DNA from: Brevibacterium sp. 239c | GTDB taxonomy: Bacteria; Actinomycetota; Actinomycetes; Actinomycetales; Brevibacteriaceae | Direction of reading: 5' to 3' | Assembly (NCBI RefSeq): GCF_900169365.1 | Contig: NZ_FXZH01000011.1 | Location: 1 to 64,000, forward strand | Length of the DNA stretch: 64,000 bases | Part shown: piece by piece, positions 7,796 through 17,016 of the stretch | Position numbering within the stretch: position 1 is the first letter of the stretch | How the letters are laid out: every line of letters begins with the position of its first letter | Position numbers and translations under genes: made by a program | The notes under the pieces: generated by a model | Database searches by the model: none | What the model was told of the DNA's origin: nothing | The model's input: only the letters and a program-made list of their open reading frames with translations

Positions 7796-9451
7796 GTGCC
7801 AGCTACACACGAGTTCAGCCGCACAGCGGCCGCCCTCGGCACTGCGCTTGCCCTGATATTCCTCCCCTTCGCCGGCACAATTGCTCCTGCGCACGCGAGC
7901 CTCACGAATTCTGCCGAGGCGGAAACAAGTACTTCCACGCCTGGGAACGACGGCACGGAGGCTGGAGACTCAACCGGCGGTAAGAATGCTGAACCTGCAG
8001 CGGATGATGGCAACGTCAACGGCCCCAAGGAGTCCGACGAGCCCGACGACAACGACGACGAGGCCAAAGATGAGGCCTGCGACCCCCCAAAAGAATTCAC
8101 CGACGGTGACCCTCCATGTAAGACTGCTGAGTCGTTGGTAGCGACCTGGGGTGACGGCAAGCAGGACCCCAAACAAGAAAAGAAGACTCTTAAGCTAAAG
8201 ACGCCGGATAATAATTCCGGAAGCATGCCGAAGAGCTGGGTGGGCGCGGAATTCGATGGTCCTCCCAAGGATGAAAGCGCCATACGCTGGCCTACCCAAA
8301 ACGGTAGTGGCTCGAACGGTTCTTCCGATTCGACGGCTACTGGCGCCGAGTCAAACGCCGGTACGGACGACAGCGGAAATCCTCTTCCGGATGCTACTGC
8401 CGCTGCCGCACCCGATAAGTACTCGTTTAACGATGAGGGATATGTAATAGACGCCGAGGATCCGAGCAAAGCGCCGATGAAGTTCGAGGAATTCGAAGAC
8501 GCTCCCGAACCGGCGTGGACCTTCACTTCAGATGGAGAGGACATCACCGTAGAAGACGGCGAGACGTATCCTCCAGATCCCGATGATGATGCTGGAAGCA
8601 ACGGAACCGATGACAACACTGGCGGCATGGCTAGTGACAATGCCGGGGCCTCTGAAGACACAGACAACACGGCCAGCTCCGATACCGGCGCTGACGGCGC
8701 GAACTCCGACGCAGACTCGAAGGACGCCACAGCCTCGAAGAATGGCAATAAGGCGAATTCGTCCAGCTCCGCAGACGGCAACACCCCATCTGACTCGGAC
8801 AGCAATTCCTCGTCGAAGGCCTCCTCTGACTCCAAATCCTCGGACTCCGCGAAAGCTGATTCGAAAGACGCCGACGCTTCGTCATCGTCAGACGCTGACT
8901 CTTCCAAGAAGAACTCTGATTCGAACTCCTCGTCATCCTCGGACGGATCCGACTCCGACTCTGATTCCGGCAAGTCCGACAGCGTAGGAGATGCCGATAA
9001 CGACGGCAGCTCGAACAAAGACGGCGGCAAGGACGACAAAGACTCAGCCGACAAGAACGGCTCCGGAACAACCTCGGGCGGCAGAGGACCAGACGGTAAG
9101 GACACCACCCCTGATCCTGAGACCGGCAACGGTTCCTCCGATACACGCGATGAGATCCCTGGAGACGTCGGCGACGATTGGATGCCAGGGAACGGCGAGT
9201 CCCCTCCTCCTGACTATTCGGATCCCGTCCCACAGAACCCCGATACACCGGCGCCCGATGATGACACTGACCTCATCACCGGAGGCGACACACCGGAGCC
9301 GCGCAGCGACAAACCGCCATCTACCTCCTTCGGTGAGTCGATTGTGTCAACGATCGCGAGCTCGTGGCCGGTCTTCATCCTGGCAGCCTCCGGCATGGCC
9401 GCAGTCGGCTTCATCATCTGGCTCGTCGGACGCCGCAACAAGCAGAACTGA
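7796..9451 (+). CDS. Ser/Asp-rich surface protein with C-terminal membrane anchor
   Basis: About 551 residues from a GTG start, which has a GAAGGA ribosome binding site and leads straight into a signal peptide (TAAALGTALALIFLPFAGTI...AHA). Two short conserved-looking blocks follow: one with paired Cys (EACDPPKEF and DPPCKTAE) and one with KYSFNDEGYVIDAEDP. Residues about 250-430 are a low-complexity Asp/Ser/Asn/Lys stretch like the SD repeats of Gram-positive adhesins. A membrane helix (PVFILAASGMAAVGFIIWLV) and a basic tail end the chain. There is no LPXTG motif, so anchoring is by the helix, not by sortase. The first third has less GC-biased codons than its neighbours. Confidence 0.75.
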   Translation: MPATHEFSRTAAALGTALALIFLPFAGTIAPAHASLTNSAEAETSTSTPGNDGTEAGDSTGGKNAEPAADDGNVNGPKESDEPDDNDDEAKDEACDPPKEFTDGDPPCKTAESLVATWGDGKQDPKQEKKTLKLKTPDNNSGSMPKSWVGAEFDGPPKDESAIRWPTQNGSGSNGSSDSTATGAESNAGTDDSGNPLPDATAAAAPDKYSFNDEGYVIDAEDPSKAPMKFEEFEDAPEPAWTFTSDGEDITVEDGETYPPDPDDDAGSNGTDDNTGGMASDNAGASEDTDNTASSDTGADGANSDADSKDATASKNGNKANSSSSADGNTPSDSDSNSSSKASSDSKSSDSAKADSKDADASSSSDADSSKKNSDSNSSSSSDGSDSDSDSGKSDSVGDADNDGSSNKDGGKDDKDSADKNGSGTTSGGRGPDGKDTTPDPETGNGSSDTRDEIPGDVGDDWMPGNGESPPPDYSDPVPQNPDTPAPDDDTDLITGGDTPEPRSDKPPSTSFGESIVSTIASSWPVFILAASGMAAVGFIIWLVGRRNKQN

Positions 9452-9521
9452 GCCGTCTCAGACCCGAACCGTCTTCACCGAAGACCGGTTCTCAGGCCTG
9501 TTGCTGCCCTAAGATCGCAGC

Positions 9522-10247
9522 ATGGACCTCTACGATTCTGAATTCCAGGTCGTCGCCGTCGCCGAATCTCTGGCAGCCAGGCTGGGCACCAATGAGAACC
9601 ACACGGTGGCCGCGGCCGTCATGGACACCCACGGTCGCATCCATACCGGCGTCAACGTCCACCACTTCACCGGTGGTCCCTGCGCCGAGCTCGTCGCCAT
9701 CGGCACTGCGGCAGCGGCCGAAGCAGGACCCCTCGTCACAATCGCGGCGGCCGGCGATGGCGGTCGGGGACTCCTGTCACCCTGTGGCCGGTGCCGTCAG
9801 GTCATTCTCGACCTGCACCCCGACGCCCTCGTCGCCATCCCCGGATCGGGCTCTACGGCGTCTGCCGATATCGCTCCGATCTCCGCGCTCCTCCCCCATT
9901 ACTACCGTCAACCGGATTCGGCGCCCCAGCGCCTCCTGAGGTTTCATCCTCGGTATTACGAAGCGACCACCTCGGCGAAGAAGACCCTGACTGTGCGCTG
10001 GGGCGAATCCCACACAACAGGTCCCGCCCTGGCCTACTTCGAGCACACCGACCACGGCCCACTGCCCATCGACATCACCGCGGTGCACACTCATCGATTG
10101 AGCGAGCTGACACCACAGATCCTCCAGCTGAAGACCGGGTCGAGCGTCGCCGGCTATATCGCCAATCTGCGCGATCACTATCCGACCATGCCCGAGGACG
10201 CGAAGGTTGAAGTGGTGACTTTCAGGCTCTCCGCGGTCAATATCTGA
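9522..10247 (+). CDS. cytidine-deaminase-like / ASCH fusion protein
   Basis: A 241-residue two-domain protein. Residues 1-125 have the cytidine deaminase fold. Zinc and catalytic residues are seen in GGPCAELVA (Cys and Glu) and SPCGRCRQ (two Cys), in the manner of blasticidin-S deaminase and short CDA proteins. Residues 145-240 resemble an ASCH domain: [21 protein letters not shown], then [19 protein letters not shown], then LSELT. ASCH domains are PUA-like and act on or bind nucleic acids or modified nucleosides. The fusion suggests deamination of a modified nucleoside or RNA-linked base rather than plain cytidine salvage. The substrate is unknown. Confidence 0.8.
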   Translation: MDLYDSEFQVVAVAESLAARLGTNENHTVAAAVMDTHGRIHTGVNVHHFTGGPCAELVAIGTAAAAEAGPLVTIAAAGDGGRGLLSPCGRCRQVILDLHPDALVAIPGSGSTASADIAPISALLPHYYRQPDSAPQRLLRFHPRYYEATTSAKKTLTVRWGESHTTGPALAYFEHTDHGPLPIDITAVHTHRLSELTPQILQLKTGSSVAGYIANLRDHYPTMPEDAKVEVVTFRLSAVNI

Positions 10248-10340
10248 CACTGGGAGAATCAAGCGGTTAAGCTTGACACGAGGCACGCTGGCACCCCGTC
10301 ACGTGCATGAATGTATTCTCGACCCGGAGGACCTGCCCCG

Positions 10341-10631
10341 ATGACTGACAATGTCTACACCTCAGATGTGACCGTCGACTCAGCGTCACCCAGCCAGCTG
10401 GCGGAATCGATTCGCCTGCGCGAAGAGCGCATCGCGGACAACATCGATGAACTTGTGGGCCGTGTCCACCCGAAGGTGCTGGCCACTCGCGCCACGAACA
10501 AGGCAAAGTACACCGTCGTCGACGAGGACTCAGGCTCGGTCAAGCCCGAAGCAGTTGCACTCGGCGTCGGCGTCGTCCTCGGCGTGGCCGCACTGATCGT
10601 GGGCGTCTCCGGCCGCAGCAAGCGTGGCTGA
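10341..10631 (+). CDS. DUF3618 family protein
   Basis: A 96-residue protein. The N-terminal part has the DUF3618 pattern (LAESIRLREERIADNIDELVGRVHPK), and a single membrane helix follows near residues 72-90 (VALGVGVVLGVAALIVGV). The ATG was chosen for the CGGAGG sequence about ten bases upstream. DUF3618 proteins are small actinobacterial membrane proteins of unknown role. The next gene starts within its last codons. Confidence 0.8.
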   Translation: MTDNVYTSDVTVDSASPSQLAESIRLREERIADNIDELVGRVHPKVLATRATNKAKYTVVDEDSGSVKPEAVALGVGVVLGVAALIVGVSGRSKRG

Positions 10632-10944
10632 AGCCAGCCTGCCCATCCGCATGCTGCACGACCGGCTCCTTCTGGATCCGGGCGAAGAGGCCGGGGAGCG
10701 CAAATCCTCGGCCGGGATCGTCATCCCAGCAACCGCCAGCATGGGGAAGCGTCTCGTGTGGGGCAAGGTCGTCGCGGCCGGCCCACACGTTCGGCAGGCC
10801 AACCTCGGCGATACCGTCCTCTACGATCCTGAGGAGCTCGCCGAGGTGGAGCTCGAGGGGAACGCGTACGTGCTCCTGCGTGAGCGCGACATTCACGCGA
10901 TCTCGGAGCCACCGGAACAATCGAGATCCGGGATGTACCTCTGA
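10624..10944 (+). CDS. GroES-like co-chaperonin domain protein
   Basis: A 106-residue protein starting at GTG, eight bases inside the DUF3618 gene, so translation is probably coupled. It has the chaperonin-10 pattern: IRMLHDRLLLDPGEEAGERKSSAGIVIP, then GKVVAAGP, then LGDTVLYDPEE, and the Val/Tyr-rich end YVLLRERDIHAI. The mobile-loop region is kept. It is a divergent paralogue, not the main groES, which normally sits with groEL. Whether it still caps a chaperonin is unclear. Confidence 0.8.
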   Translation: MAEASLPIRMLHDRLLLDPGEEAGERKSSAGIVIPATASMGKRLVWGKVVAAGPHVRQANLGDTVLYDPEELAEVELEGNAYVLLRERDIHAISEPPEQSRSGMYL

Positions 10945-10995
10945 CCTGCAGGTATGCGAGCTACCTCACAAAACCTCAAATGAGTGGTTCTCAGT

Positions 10996-11025
10996 TTGCA
11001 AGAACCCTGGCAACCTGAGTAATAT
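10996..11025 (+). promoter_or_regulatory. candidate promoter of tRNA-Lys
   Basis: TTGCAA (10996) and TAATAT (11020) are separated by 18 bases and lie 30 bases before the tRNA, a fitting sigma-A-type promoter in an AT-richer patch. Confidence 0.5.
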
Positions 11026-11054
11026 TAATTCTCGTTGCGCGACAAGCGCAGCTC

Positions 11055-11130
11055 GCACCTCTAGCTCAATTGGTAGAGCAACTGACTCTTAATCAGTGGG
11101 TTCCGGGTTCAAGTCCCGGGGGGTGCACCA
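11055..11130 (+). tRNA. tRNA-Lys (CTT)
   Basis: Acceptor GCACCTC pairs with GGGGTGC. The D arm is AGCTCAATTGGTAGAGC, the anticodon loop CTCTTAA and the T arm GGGTTCAAGTCCC. The encoded CCA ends at 11130. Confidence 0.95.
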
Positions 11131-11141
11131 CAGCCAAGAAG

Positions 11142-11173
11142 CCGCCGTTCGGAACATCCGAACGGCGGTTTCT
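11142..11173 (+). terminator. terminator after tRNA-Lys
   Basis: Perfect 12-base stem (CCGCCGTTCGGA / TCCGAACGGCGG) with a 3-base loop, followed by TTTCTT. Confidence 0.85.
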
Positions 11174-11213
11174 TGTTTGTCTCCTGTGGCACGCAGCCGC
11201 TCGAGTGTAGCCG

Positions 11214-11450
11214 CTAGCGCTGGCGCCGAGCCGGTATCTTAGCTGCAGGTCGGACCGGTGCCCTGCCTGCTGCTCGGGCCCTGCCATTCATTCGGGTTCT
11301 ATACGGCTTCAGAGCATTCTCCGAAACGCCGCAGCCGTCTGCGCACTCAAGCATGGGGTTCAAGTTGGCTCCGTCACCGGGTTCCGCAGCAGCGGCTGTG
11401 TCGATGAGACGGCCGTAGCAGTCGGGACAGAGATATGGTGCATACTTCAT
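11214..11450 (-). CDS. small putative zinc-binding protein
   Basis: A 78-residue protein with two cysteine pairs (LCPDC near residue 8 and CADGC near residue 36) that could hold one zinc ion, followed by a basic Arg/Ala/Pro-rich tail. The ATG has an AAGGAG ribosome binding site seven bases upstream. It stands alone between tRNA-Lys and the GntR gene. No family recognised; a nucleic-acid-binding role is only a guess from the basic tail. Confidence 0.6.
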   Translation of the reverse strand: MKYAPYLCPDCYGRLIDTAAAAEPGDGANLNPMLECADGCGVSENALKPYRTRMNGRARAAGRAPVRPAAKIPARRQR

Positions 11451-11597
11451 TGCGCACTCCTTGCAGATCGACCACTGTCTGATCTGCCGTTAGACATGCA
11501 GGCTCTGGGCCGACATGGGCGTATGCAATTTGCACAAACACGTCGCTCTCAGTCTAGCAGTCGGGCCTCAACGGCCCCTGTGCCGAGATCCGCGCGC

Positions 11598-12236
11598 TCA
11601 GGCCTGGCCTGCGCGCGCATATGCGCCGAGGACCTGACGTTCGGAGTCACCGAGGTAGGCACCGAGCTTCGCCGCCGCCGCCCTCGGGCTCTCATTGAGG
11701 TAGGCGTCGAGGACCTCTTGATTGCGTTCGACGAACGGCGCATGAAGAAAGTCGAGGACCTCGACTTTGAGGAAGGCCAGGCGCAGCTCGGCCAGCACAT
11801 TCCCGAATGAGCGCATCAGGCGCGAGCTGTCCGACAATGAGACCACGGCATTGTGGAAGGACATATTCAGTGTCCCCACCTGCAACCAATCATCGGCGGC
11901 CGCAGCCGTGTGCGCAGCCTCGACGGCCCGGCGCATCTCCTCGGCGCCCGGGTGGTTCTTCGGAGCGTTCTCGAGCACAGAGCATTCGATGTGTCGCCGC
12001 ACCCGGTAGATATCGATGACGTCCGAAGTGTTCGGCGAGGCCACCGAGACTCCGCGATGCGGAATGTGATTGACCAGCCCCTGCTCCCCCAACACACGGA
12101 AGGCCTCACGCAATGTGTTCCGGGAGACGTCGAATTCCTTCGCCAAGGCGGCTTCGGACAGGCGGGCGCCGGGACGCAGCTCGCCGGCAATGAGACGGTC
12201 GGTGAGCCGATTGACCAGGGACGATTCGTGATTCAC
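11598..12236 (-). CDS. GntR/FadR-family regulator of the 5-oxoproline cluster
   Basis: A 212-residue regulator. The N-terminal winged HTH (LRPGARLSEAALAKEFDVSRNTLREAFRVL) is followed by an all-helical FCD ligand domain with metal-type His residues (NMSFHNAVV, RHIEC). It is divergent from the transporter/pxp operon. A TTGTTGAACAA palindrome in the shared 200-base region fits the T-G-T-N3-A-C-A operator pattern of this family. It probably represses the operon until 5-oxoproline or a related acid binds. The ligand is inferred from context. Confidence 0.88.
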   Translation of the reverse strand: MNHESSLVNRLTDRLIAGELRPGARLSEAALAKEFDVSRNTLREAFRVLGEQGLVNHIPHRGVSVASPNTSDVIDIYRVRRHIECSVLENAPKNHPGAEEMRRAVEAAHTAAAADDWLQVGTLNMSFHNAVVSLSDSSRLMRSFGNVLAELRLAFLKVEVLDFLHAPFVERNQEVLDAYLNESPRAAAAKLGAYLGDSERQVLGAYARAGQA

Positions 12237-12319
12237 AGTTCCATCCTAGTGATCGCGGCAACAAATAGCCCAGATTTGCGAGAACAGCTTCAGTCCTGAA
12301 ATGTGACCTAGCTCTATTC

Positions 12320-12330
12320 TTGTTGAACAA
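12320..12330. promoter_or_regulatory. candidate GntR operator
   Basis: TTGTTGAACAA is a perfect palindrome with a central G. It lies between the divergent GntR gene (12236) and the transporter operon (12439). A weaker similar site, ATTGTCTAACG, follows at 12341. Confidence 0.5.
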
Positions 12331-12438
12331 TCCATGCTAGATTGTCTAACGCTTCTTCGATAGTGATGCGGACCACCACCGTGGCTGGCCCCTATCGCAT
12401 CGGCAGGCGGACCACATTCCAGGCAACTTGGAGACCCC

Positions 12439-13719
12439 ATGTCACAGCCACAAGAACAGACGCCGCACAACCAGGCGCCCGATGACCAGGCGGCGAAGTC
12501 CTCGGTCAAGGTCAGCCGCAGTGCGATCCTGGGCGCGATCTTCCTCATGGCCACTTCGGCCATCGGCCCCGGGTTCATCACCCAGACGGCAACGTTCACC
12601 GCCCAGATGGGCGCGGCCTTCGCCTTCGCCATCTTCATCTCGATCCTCATCGACATCGCTATTCAGCTCAACGTCTGGCGCATGATCACCTCCTCGGGCA
12701 AGCGTGCGGCTCAACTCGCTTCGAGCGCCATCCCGGGCACGGGCATCCTCCTGTCGATCCTCATCGTCATCGGCGGTCTGGCCTTCAACATCGGCAACAT
12801 CGCCGGCGGAGGTCTGGGACTCAATGCCCTCCTCGGCATCGACCCGAAGCTCGGCGGTCTGCTCACCGGTGTGCTGGCCATCGGAATCTTCCTGTTCAAA
12901 CGCGCGGGCAAGGTCGTCGACACCGTCGTTATGATCCTCGGCGTCGGAATGATCATCCTCACCGTCATCGTCGCGATCGCCTCCGACCCGCCGGTCGGCG
13001 AGGCGATCAAGCAGAGCTTCCTGCCCGACACCATCAACTTCGCCACCATCACGACCATCGTCGGAGGCAGCGTCGGCGGCTACATCACCTACTCGGGAGC
13101 CCACCGTTACCTCGACTCGGGCAAGACCGGACCGGAGCATGCTCCCTCCGTGATGCGCTCGGCGCTCACAGGCATCCTCGTCACCGGCGTCATGCGCTAT
13201 ATCCTGTTTCTGGCCATCCTCGGCGTCGTGGCCTCGGGAGTCGCCCTCGACCTCAGCGGTCAGGCCGCCAACCCTGCAGGTCAGGCGTTCTCCGCCGTCC
13301 TCGGCGATGCCGGAATGCGCATCTTTGGTGCCATCTTCTGGGCCGCGGCACTGAGCTCGGTGATCGGGGCCGCCTACACCTCGGCGACATTCCTGTCCGC
13401 GTTCTCCACACGCCTCGGGAAGGGATGGCCGCTGCAGCTGGCCACGGTCGCCTTCATCACCGTCTCCCTCATCATCTACCTCATCGTCGGAACAGCACCG
13501 GCGACCCTGCTCGTCTTCGTCGGCGGATTCAACGGACTCATCCTGCCGATCGGCCTGACGATCTTCATGTACATCGGCTGGTTCAGGCCACGCCTGCTGC
13601 GAGTCGACAAATATCCCACGTGGTTGCTGATCATCGGCACCGCGGCAACACTGGTGATGTGGTACACGGCCGTCGGATCGGTCGGCCCCATCTTCGCAAT
13701 GATCGGAATCGGAGGGTGA
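12439..13719 (+). CDS. NRAMP-like transporter (YcsG type)
   Basis: A 426-residue protein with about eleven hydrophobic segments. The NRAMP-family core is visible from [20 protein letters not shown] onward. The family has metal/proton symporters, but a branch (B. subtilis YcsG) is always beside pxpA homologues and likely moves an organic acid such as 5-oxoproline. The typical DPGN metal motif of MntH is replaced by GPGF, which supports a non-metal substrate. It is the first gene of a tightly spaced operon, with two bases before pxpA. It acts in the membrane. Confidence 0.85.
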   Translation: MSQPQEQTPHNQAPDDQAAKSSVKVSRSAILGAIFLMATSAIGPGFITQTATFTAQMGAAFAFAIFISILIDIAIQLNVWRMITSSGKRAAQLASSAIPGTGILLSILIVIGGLAFNIGNIAGGGLGLNALLGIDPKLGGLLTGVLAIGIFLFKRAGKVVDTVVMILGVGMIILTVIVAIASDPPVGEAIKQSFLPDTINFATITTIVGGSVGGYITYSGAHRYLDSGKTGPEHAPSVMRSALTGILVTGVMRYILFLAILGVVASGVALDLSGQAANPAGQAFSAVLGDAGMRIFGAIFWAAALSSVIGAAYTSATFLSAFSTRLGKGWPLQLATVAFITVSLIIYLIVGTAPATLLVFVGGFNGLILPIGLTIFMYIGWFRPRLLRVDKYPTWLLIIGTAATLVMWYTAVGSVGPIFAMIGIGG

Positions 13720-13721
13720 CA

Positions 13722-14519
13722 ATGACCGCCACAGATACGAACGCCACCAGCTCGGTGAGCATCGACCTCAACTCGGACCTGGGTGAGAACGTCCCCGACC
13801 GCATCGTCAGCGACGACGCGGCGATGCTGGACCTGGTCTCCAGCGCCAACGTCTCATGCGGTTTCCACGCCGGCAGCCCCCAAGGAATCCGAGAGACCCT
13901 TGCCGCAGCCACGAAGGGCGGCGTCGTCATCGGCGCCCACCCCGGCTACGACGACTACGAAGGATTCGGCCGCCGGCCCCTCGACGTTCCCGCCGCGACC
14001 CTGCAGGCGCAGGTCGAATACCAGATCGGTGCCCTGTTGGGCCTGACCAGCGCAGTCGGCGGCTCGGTCTCCTACGTCAAACCTCACGGCGGTCTCTACA
14101 ACGCCATCGTCCGCGACGAGGCGCAGGCCAAGGTCGTCGTCGATGCGGTCAAGGCCGTCGATGACTCCCTGGTCTTCCTCGGCCTGGCCGGGAGCGTGGC
14201 CAACCGGGTCGCTGCCGAGGCGGGACTGAGTGTCGCGGCCGAGGCCTTCGCCGATCGCTCCTACAACCCCGATGGCTCTCTGGTCGCCCGTACCGAACCC
14301 AATGCAGTGCTGCACGACCCGCAAGCCGTGGCCGCACGCGTGCTCAGGCTCGTCCAAACCGGACAGGTCGAAGCCATCGACGGCAGCCTCGTCGACGTCG
14401 ACGCCCAGTCCATCTGCTTCCACGGAGACTCTCAGGGCTCGATCGACATGGCTCGGGCCGCACGAGAGCTCCTCGAATCCTCGGGTGTGACGATCGCTGC
14501 GTTCGCCGGAATGAAATGA
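13722..14519 (+). CDS. pxpA: 5-oxoprolinase subunit A (LamB/YcsF family)
   Basis: A 265-residue LamB/YcsF protein. The signature DLNSDLGE and the metal-type histidines in SCGFHAGSP and [15 protein letters not shown] are present, with the conserved KPHGGLYN and CFHGDS blocks further on. PxpA works with PxpB and PxpC in ATP-dependent opening of 5-oxoproline to glutamate, removing a damage product of glutamine and glutamate. Start at ATG 13722, directly after the transporter stop. It overlaps the next gene at ATGATGA. Confidence 0.93.
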   Translation: MTATDTNATSSVSIDLNSDLGENVPDRIVSDDAAMLDLVSSANVSCGFHAGSPQGIRETLAAATKGGVVIGAHPGYDDYEGFGRRPLDVPAATLQAQVEYQIGALLGLTSAVGGSVSYVKPHGGLYNAIVRDEAQAKVVVDAVKAVDDSLVFLGLAGSVANRVAAEAGLSVAAEAFADRSYNPDGSLVARTEPNAVLHDPQAVAARVLRLVQTGQVEAIDGSLVDVDAQSICFHGDSQGSIDMARAARELLESSGVTIAAFAGMK

Positions 14520-15337
14520 TGAGCACGCAACCTACCGCAGCAACCACTGCACTGGAGACGATGCGCGCGGCTGGTACCAAATCTCGCACCCGCATCCGAG
14601 ACGGATTCTCCGGCCCTACCTCGGGGATGGCGCCGGGTCTCGTGCAGGCGAATCTCATCTCCGTGCCCGCCGAGTGGGCCTTCGACGTCCTGCTGTTCAC
14701 CCAACGCAACTCGAAGCCGTGCCCGGTCATCGACGTCCTCGAACCCGGTCAGGTCGAATCCGTGCTGGCCCCGGGCAGCGACATCCGAAGCGACATCCCC
14801 GGGTACCGGATCTGGGAGGACGGTCAGCTCACTGGTGAAGTCGCCGACGCCACACAGGCATGGGCGGACCACCCGGATCTCGTGTCCTTCCTCATCGGCT
14901 GCTCGTTCACCTTCGAAAACGGGCTCACCGAGGCGGGAATCCCGATCCGCCACCAGGATGCCGACCGCAATGTGCCGATGTATCGCACCTCCACCGCATG
15001 CGCCCCGGCCGGTCGCGTCAAGGGGAACCTGGTCGTGTCCATGCGTCCGATCCCGGCCAGCCAGGTCGCCGAGGCGGTGCGCATCACCGACCGCTTCCCC
15101 GCCGTCCACGGTGCCCCCGTCCACATCGGCGAACCCGCACAGCTGGGCATCACCGACTTGAGCGCCCCCGATTTCGGTGACGCCCCGGTCATCGAAGACG
15201 GTGACATTCCCGTGTTCTGGGCGTGCGGAGTCACCCCGCAGGCGGCCATCCAGGCCTCGGGCGTGCCGTTCGCGATCACGCACTCACCAGGGAAGATGTT
15301 CATCACCGACGAACCGGAAGACACCTTTCGCCAATGA
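14516..15337 (+). CDS. YcsI/DUF1445 putative hydro-lyase
   Basis: A 273-residue member of the YcsI/DUF1445 family. It shows the typical [12 protein letters not shown] opening, [15 protein letters not shown] in the middle and [17 protein letters not shown] later. The family includes mammalian D-glutamate cyclase, which interconverts D-glutamate and 5-oxo-D-proline. That fits its place between pxpA and pxpBC. It may handle the D-isomer for the pathway. It overlaps pxpA at its start and the next gene by ATGA at its end, so expression is coupled. Confidence 0.88.
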   Translation: MMSTQPTAATTALETMRAAGTKSRTRIRDGFSGPTSGMAPGLVQANLISVPAEWAFDVLLFTQRNSKPCPVIDVLEPGQVESVLAPGSDIRSDIPGYRIWEDGQLTGEVADATQAWADHPDLVSFLIGCSFTFENGLTEAGIPIRHQDADRNVPMYRTSTACAPAGRVKGNLVVSMRPIPASQVAEAVRITDRFPAVHGAPVHIGEPAQLGITDLSAPDFGDAPVIEDGDIPVFWACGVTPQAAIQASGVPFAITHSPGKMFITDEPEDTFRQ

Positions 15338-17013
15338 CCACCGAGCTGACCTTCCACACCGCCTCCCGACGCCACCTCCTCGTCGAATGCGCGGACCTGG
15401 CCGCGACGATGGCCGTGCACCACAGCCTGGAAGCTGCCGATCTTCCCGGAGTCGTCGAGCTCATCCCGGCCGCCCGGACCGTGCTCATCGGCTTCGATCC
15501 GCGCCGAACCGGGGCAGGTGCCCTTGAGCAGGCGATCCGCGGTCTCGATCACGCCGAGTCCGCGACTGCCGCGGCGCGGGAGGTCAGCATTCCCGTGACC
15601 TACGACGGGGAAGACCTCACCGAGGTGGCCGACCTCCTCTCCGTCTCCCCCGCCGAGGTGATCGCCCGCCACCAGGCCGCGACTTGGGAGGTCGCATTCG
15701 CCGGGTTCGCCCCAGGCTTCGGCTACCTCGCCGGTGATGACGAACTCTTCAACGTTCCTCGTCGATCCTCACCGCGCACCCGTGTGCCCGTGGGCGCGGT
15801 GGCCCTGGCCGGCGAATTCACCGGCGTCTACCCGCGCGCCTCCCCCGGTGGGTGGCAGCTCATCGGACGCACTGAGGCGACTCTGTGGGATCTCGACCGG
15901 CAACCCCCTGCTCTGTTCGTGCCCGGCACGATCGTGAAGTTCACCGACGCCGAGCGGGAGACCGTGAGCGCAGAAGAGGCGACTGTGAGTGCGGACTCTG
16001 CTGCGTCCGTCCCGGAGGTGAGTGCCGAATCGGCACGTACCCTCGAGGTGCTCCAGCCCGGCCTGCAGCTGCTTATCCAGGACCTCGGGCGTCCCGGCTT
16101 CGCGTCGATGGGCGTCTCCGGTGCCGGTGCCGCAGACCGCACAGCTCTGCGGACCGCCAACCGGCTCGTCGGCAATACCGAGACCGCGGCCGGGCTTGAG
16201 AGCTTCGGCGGCGGGGCCCGACTGCGGTTCACCGGCGACGGGGTCGCCACGGTCACTGGAGCCGATGGGACGATCACCGTCACCGCCGGCGATGGGACGG
16301 TTCTTAAGCCCCAACTCGGCGAGGCCTTCGCTGTGGCTGACGGGGACGAACTCGAGATCGGCACAGCCACCCGCGGCATCCGGCGCTATCTCGCCATCCG
16401 CGGCGGTTTTGATGTCGCAACGGCGCTCGACAGTGCCTCGGCGGACACGCTTGCGGGACTCGGCCCGGCCGTCTTGGAGGCGGGCACCACACTCACTCTG
16501 CACCCGCAGCTGGCCGCGCCCCACCTCGTCGAGGTGAACCCAGCACCTGCCCGGGATCTGCCGCAGCCTGGGGAGACGCTCACGCTGAGCGTGACCTTGG
16601 GCCCACGCGATGACTGGTTCACCTCAAGCGGCGTCGAGACTCTGCTGTCCCAGGAGTGGACGGTCACCCACGAGTCCGACCGAGTCGGTCTGAGATTGAG
16701 CGGCGAGGTCCCACTCGAACGCGCCCGCACCGGGGAACTGCCCAGTGAGGGCGCAGTGACCGGGGCACTCCAGGTCCCACCGAACGGGCAGCCTGTGCTC
16801 TTCGGGCCCGACCATCCGCTCACCGGCGGCTACCCGATCATCGCCAGCATCGATGACACCGACCTCGCCGCGCAGCTGGCACCGGGTGTGAAGCTGCGGT
16901 TCGTGACCGGTGATGACACCGGTGAGAACAGCACTGACCGCGGCGATACGAACACCGGCCGCGACGTCACCAGCACCGCCCCCTCACCCCATTCCTCTGA
17001 GAACGGACACTGA
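15334..17013 (+). CDS. pxpBC: 5-oxoprolinase subunits B and C, fused
   Basis: A 559-residue fusion. Residues 1-205 are the PxpB/KipI domain (ATP-binding, with [17 protein letters not shown] and [17 protein letters not shown]). Residues 230-535 are the PxpC/KipA domain ([20 protein letters not shown], then [12 protein letters not shown] near the end). A Glu/Ser-rich linker and a disordered Thr/Asp-rich tail flank the C domain. In B. subtilis these are two proteins; fusion fixes their ratio. With PxpA it forms the ATP-driven 5-oxoprolinase. The start overlaps the YcsI stop by four bases. Confidence 0.92.
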   Translation: MTTELTFHTASRRHLLVECADLAATMAVHHSLEAADLPGVVELIPAARTVLIGFDPRRTGAGALEQAIRGLDHAESATAAAREVSIPVTYDGEDLTEVADLLSVSPAEVIARHQAATWEVAFAGFAPGFGYLAGDDELFNVPRRSSPRTRVPVGAVALAGEFTGVYPRASPGGWQLIGRTEATLWDLDRQPPALFVPGTIVKFTDAERETVSAEEATVSADSAASVPEVSAESARTLEVLQPGLQLLIQDLGRPGFASMGVSGAGAADRTALRTANRLVGNTETAAGLESFGGGARLRFTGDGVATVTGADGTITVTAGDGTVLKPQLGEAFAVADGDELEIGTATRGIRRYLAIRGGFDVATALDSASADTLAGLGPAVLEAGTTLTLHPQLAAPHLVEVNPAPARDLPQPGETLTLSVTLGPRDDWFTSSGVETLLSQEWTVTHESDRVGLRLSGEVPLERARTGELPSEGAVTGALQVPPNGQPVLFGPDHPLTGGYPIIASIDDTDLAAQLAPGVKLRFVTGDDTGENSTDRGDTNTGRDVTSTAPSPHSSENGH

Positions 17014-17016
17014 ATC

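Noticed and set aside
7717..9129. 470-codon Ser/Leu-rich minus-strand frame
   Set aside because: It mirrors the low-complexity Ser/Asp coding of the surface protein, which makes the complement read Ser/Glu/Leu without stops.
12442..13722. 426-codon minus-strand frame, very acidic
   Set aside because: Antisense of the NRAMP-like transporter; hydrophobic codons read as Asp/Glu/Gly on the other strand.
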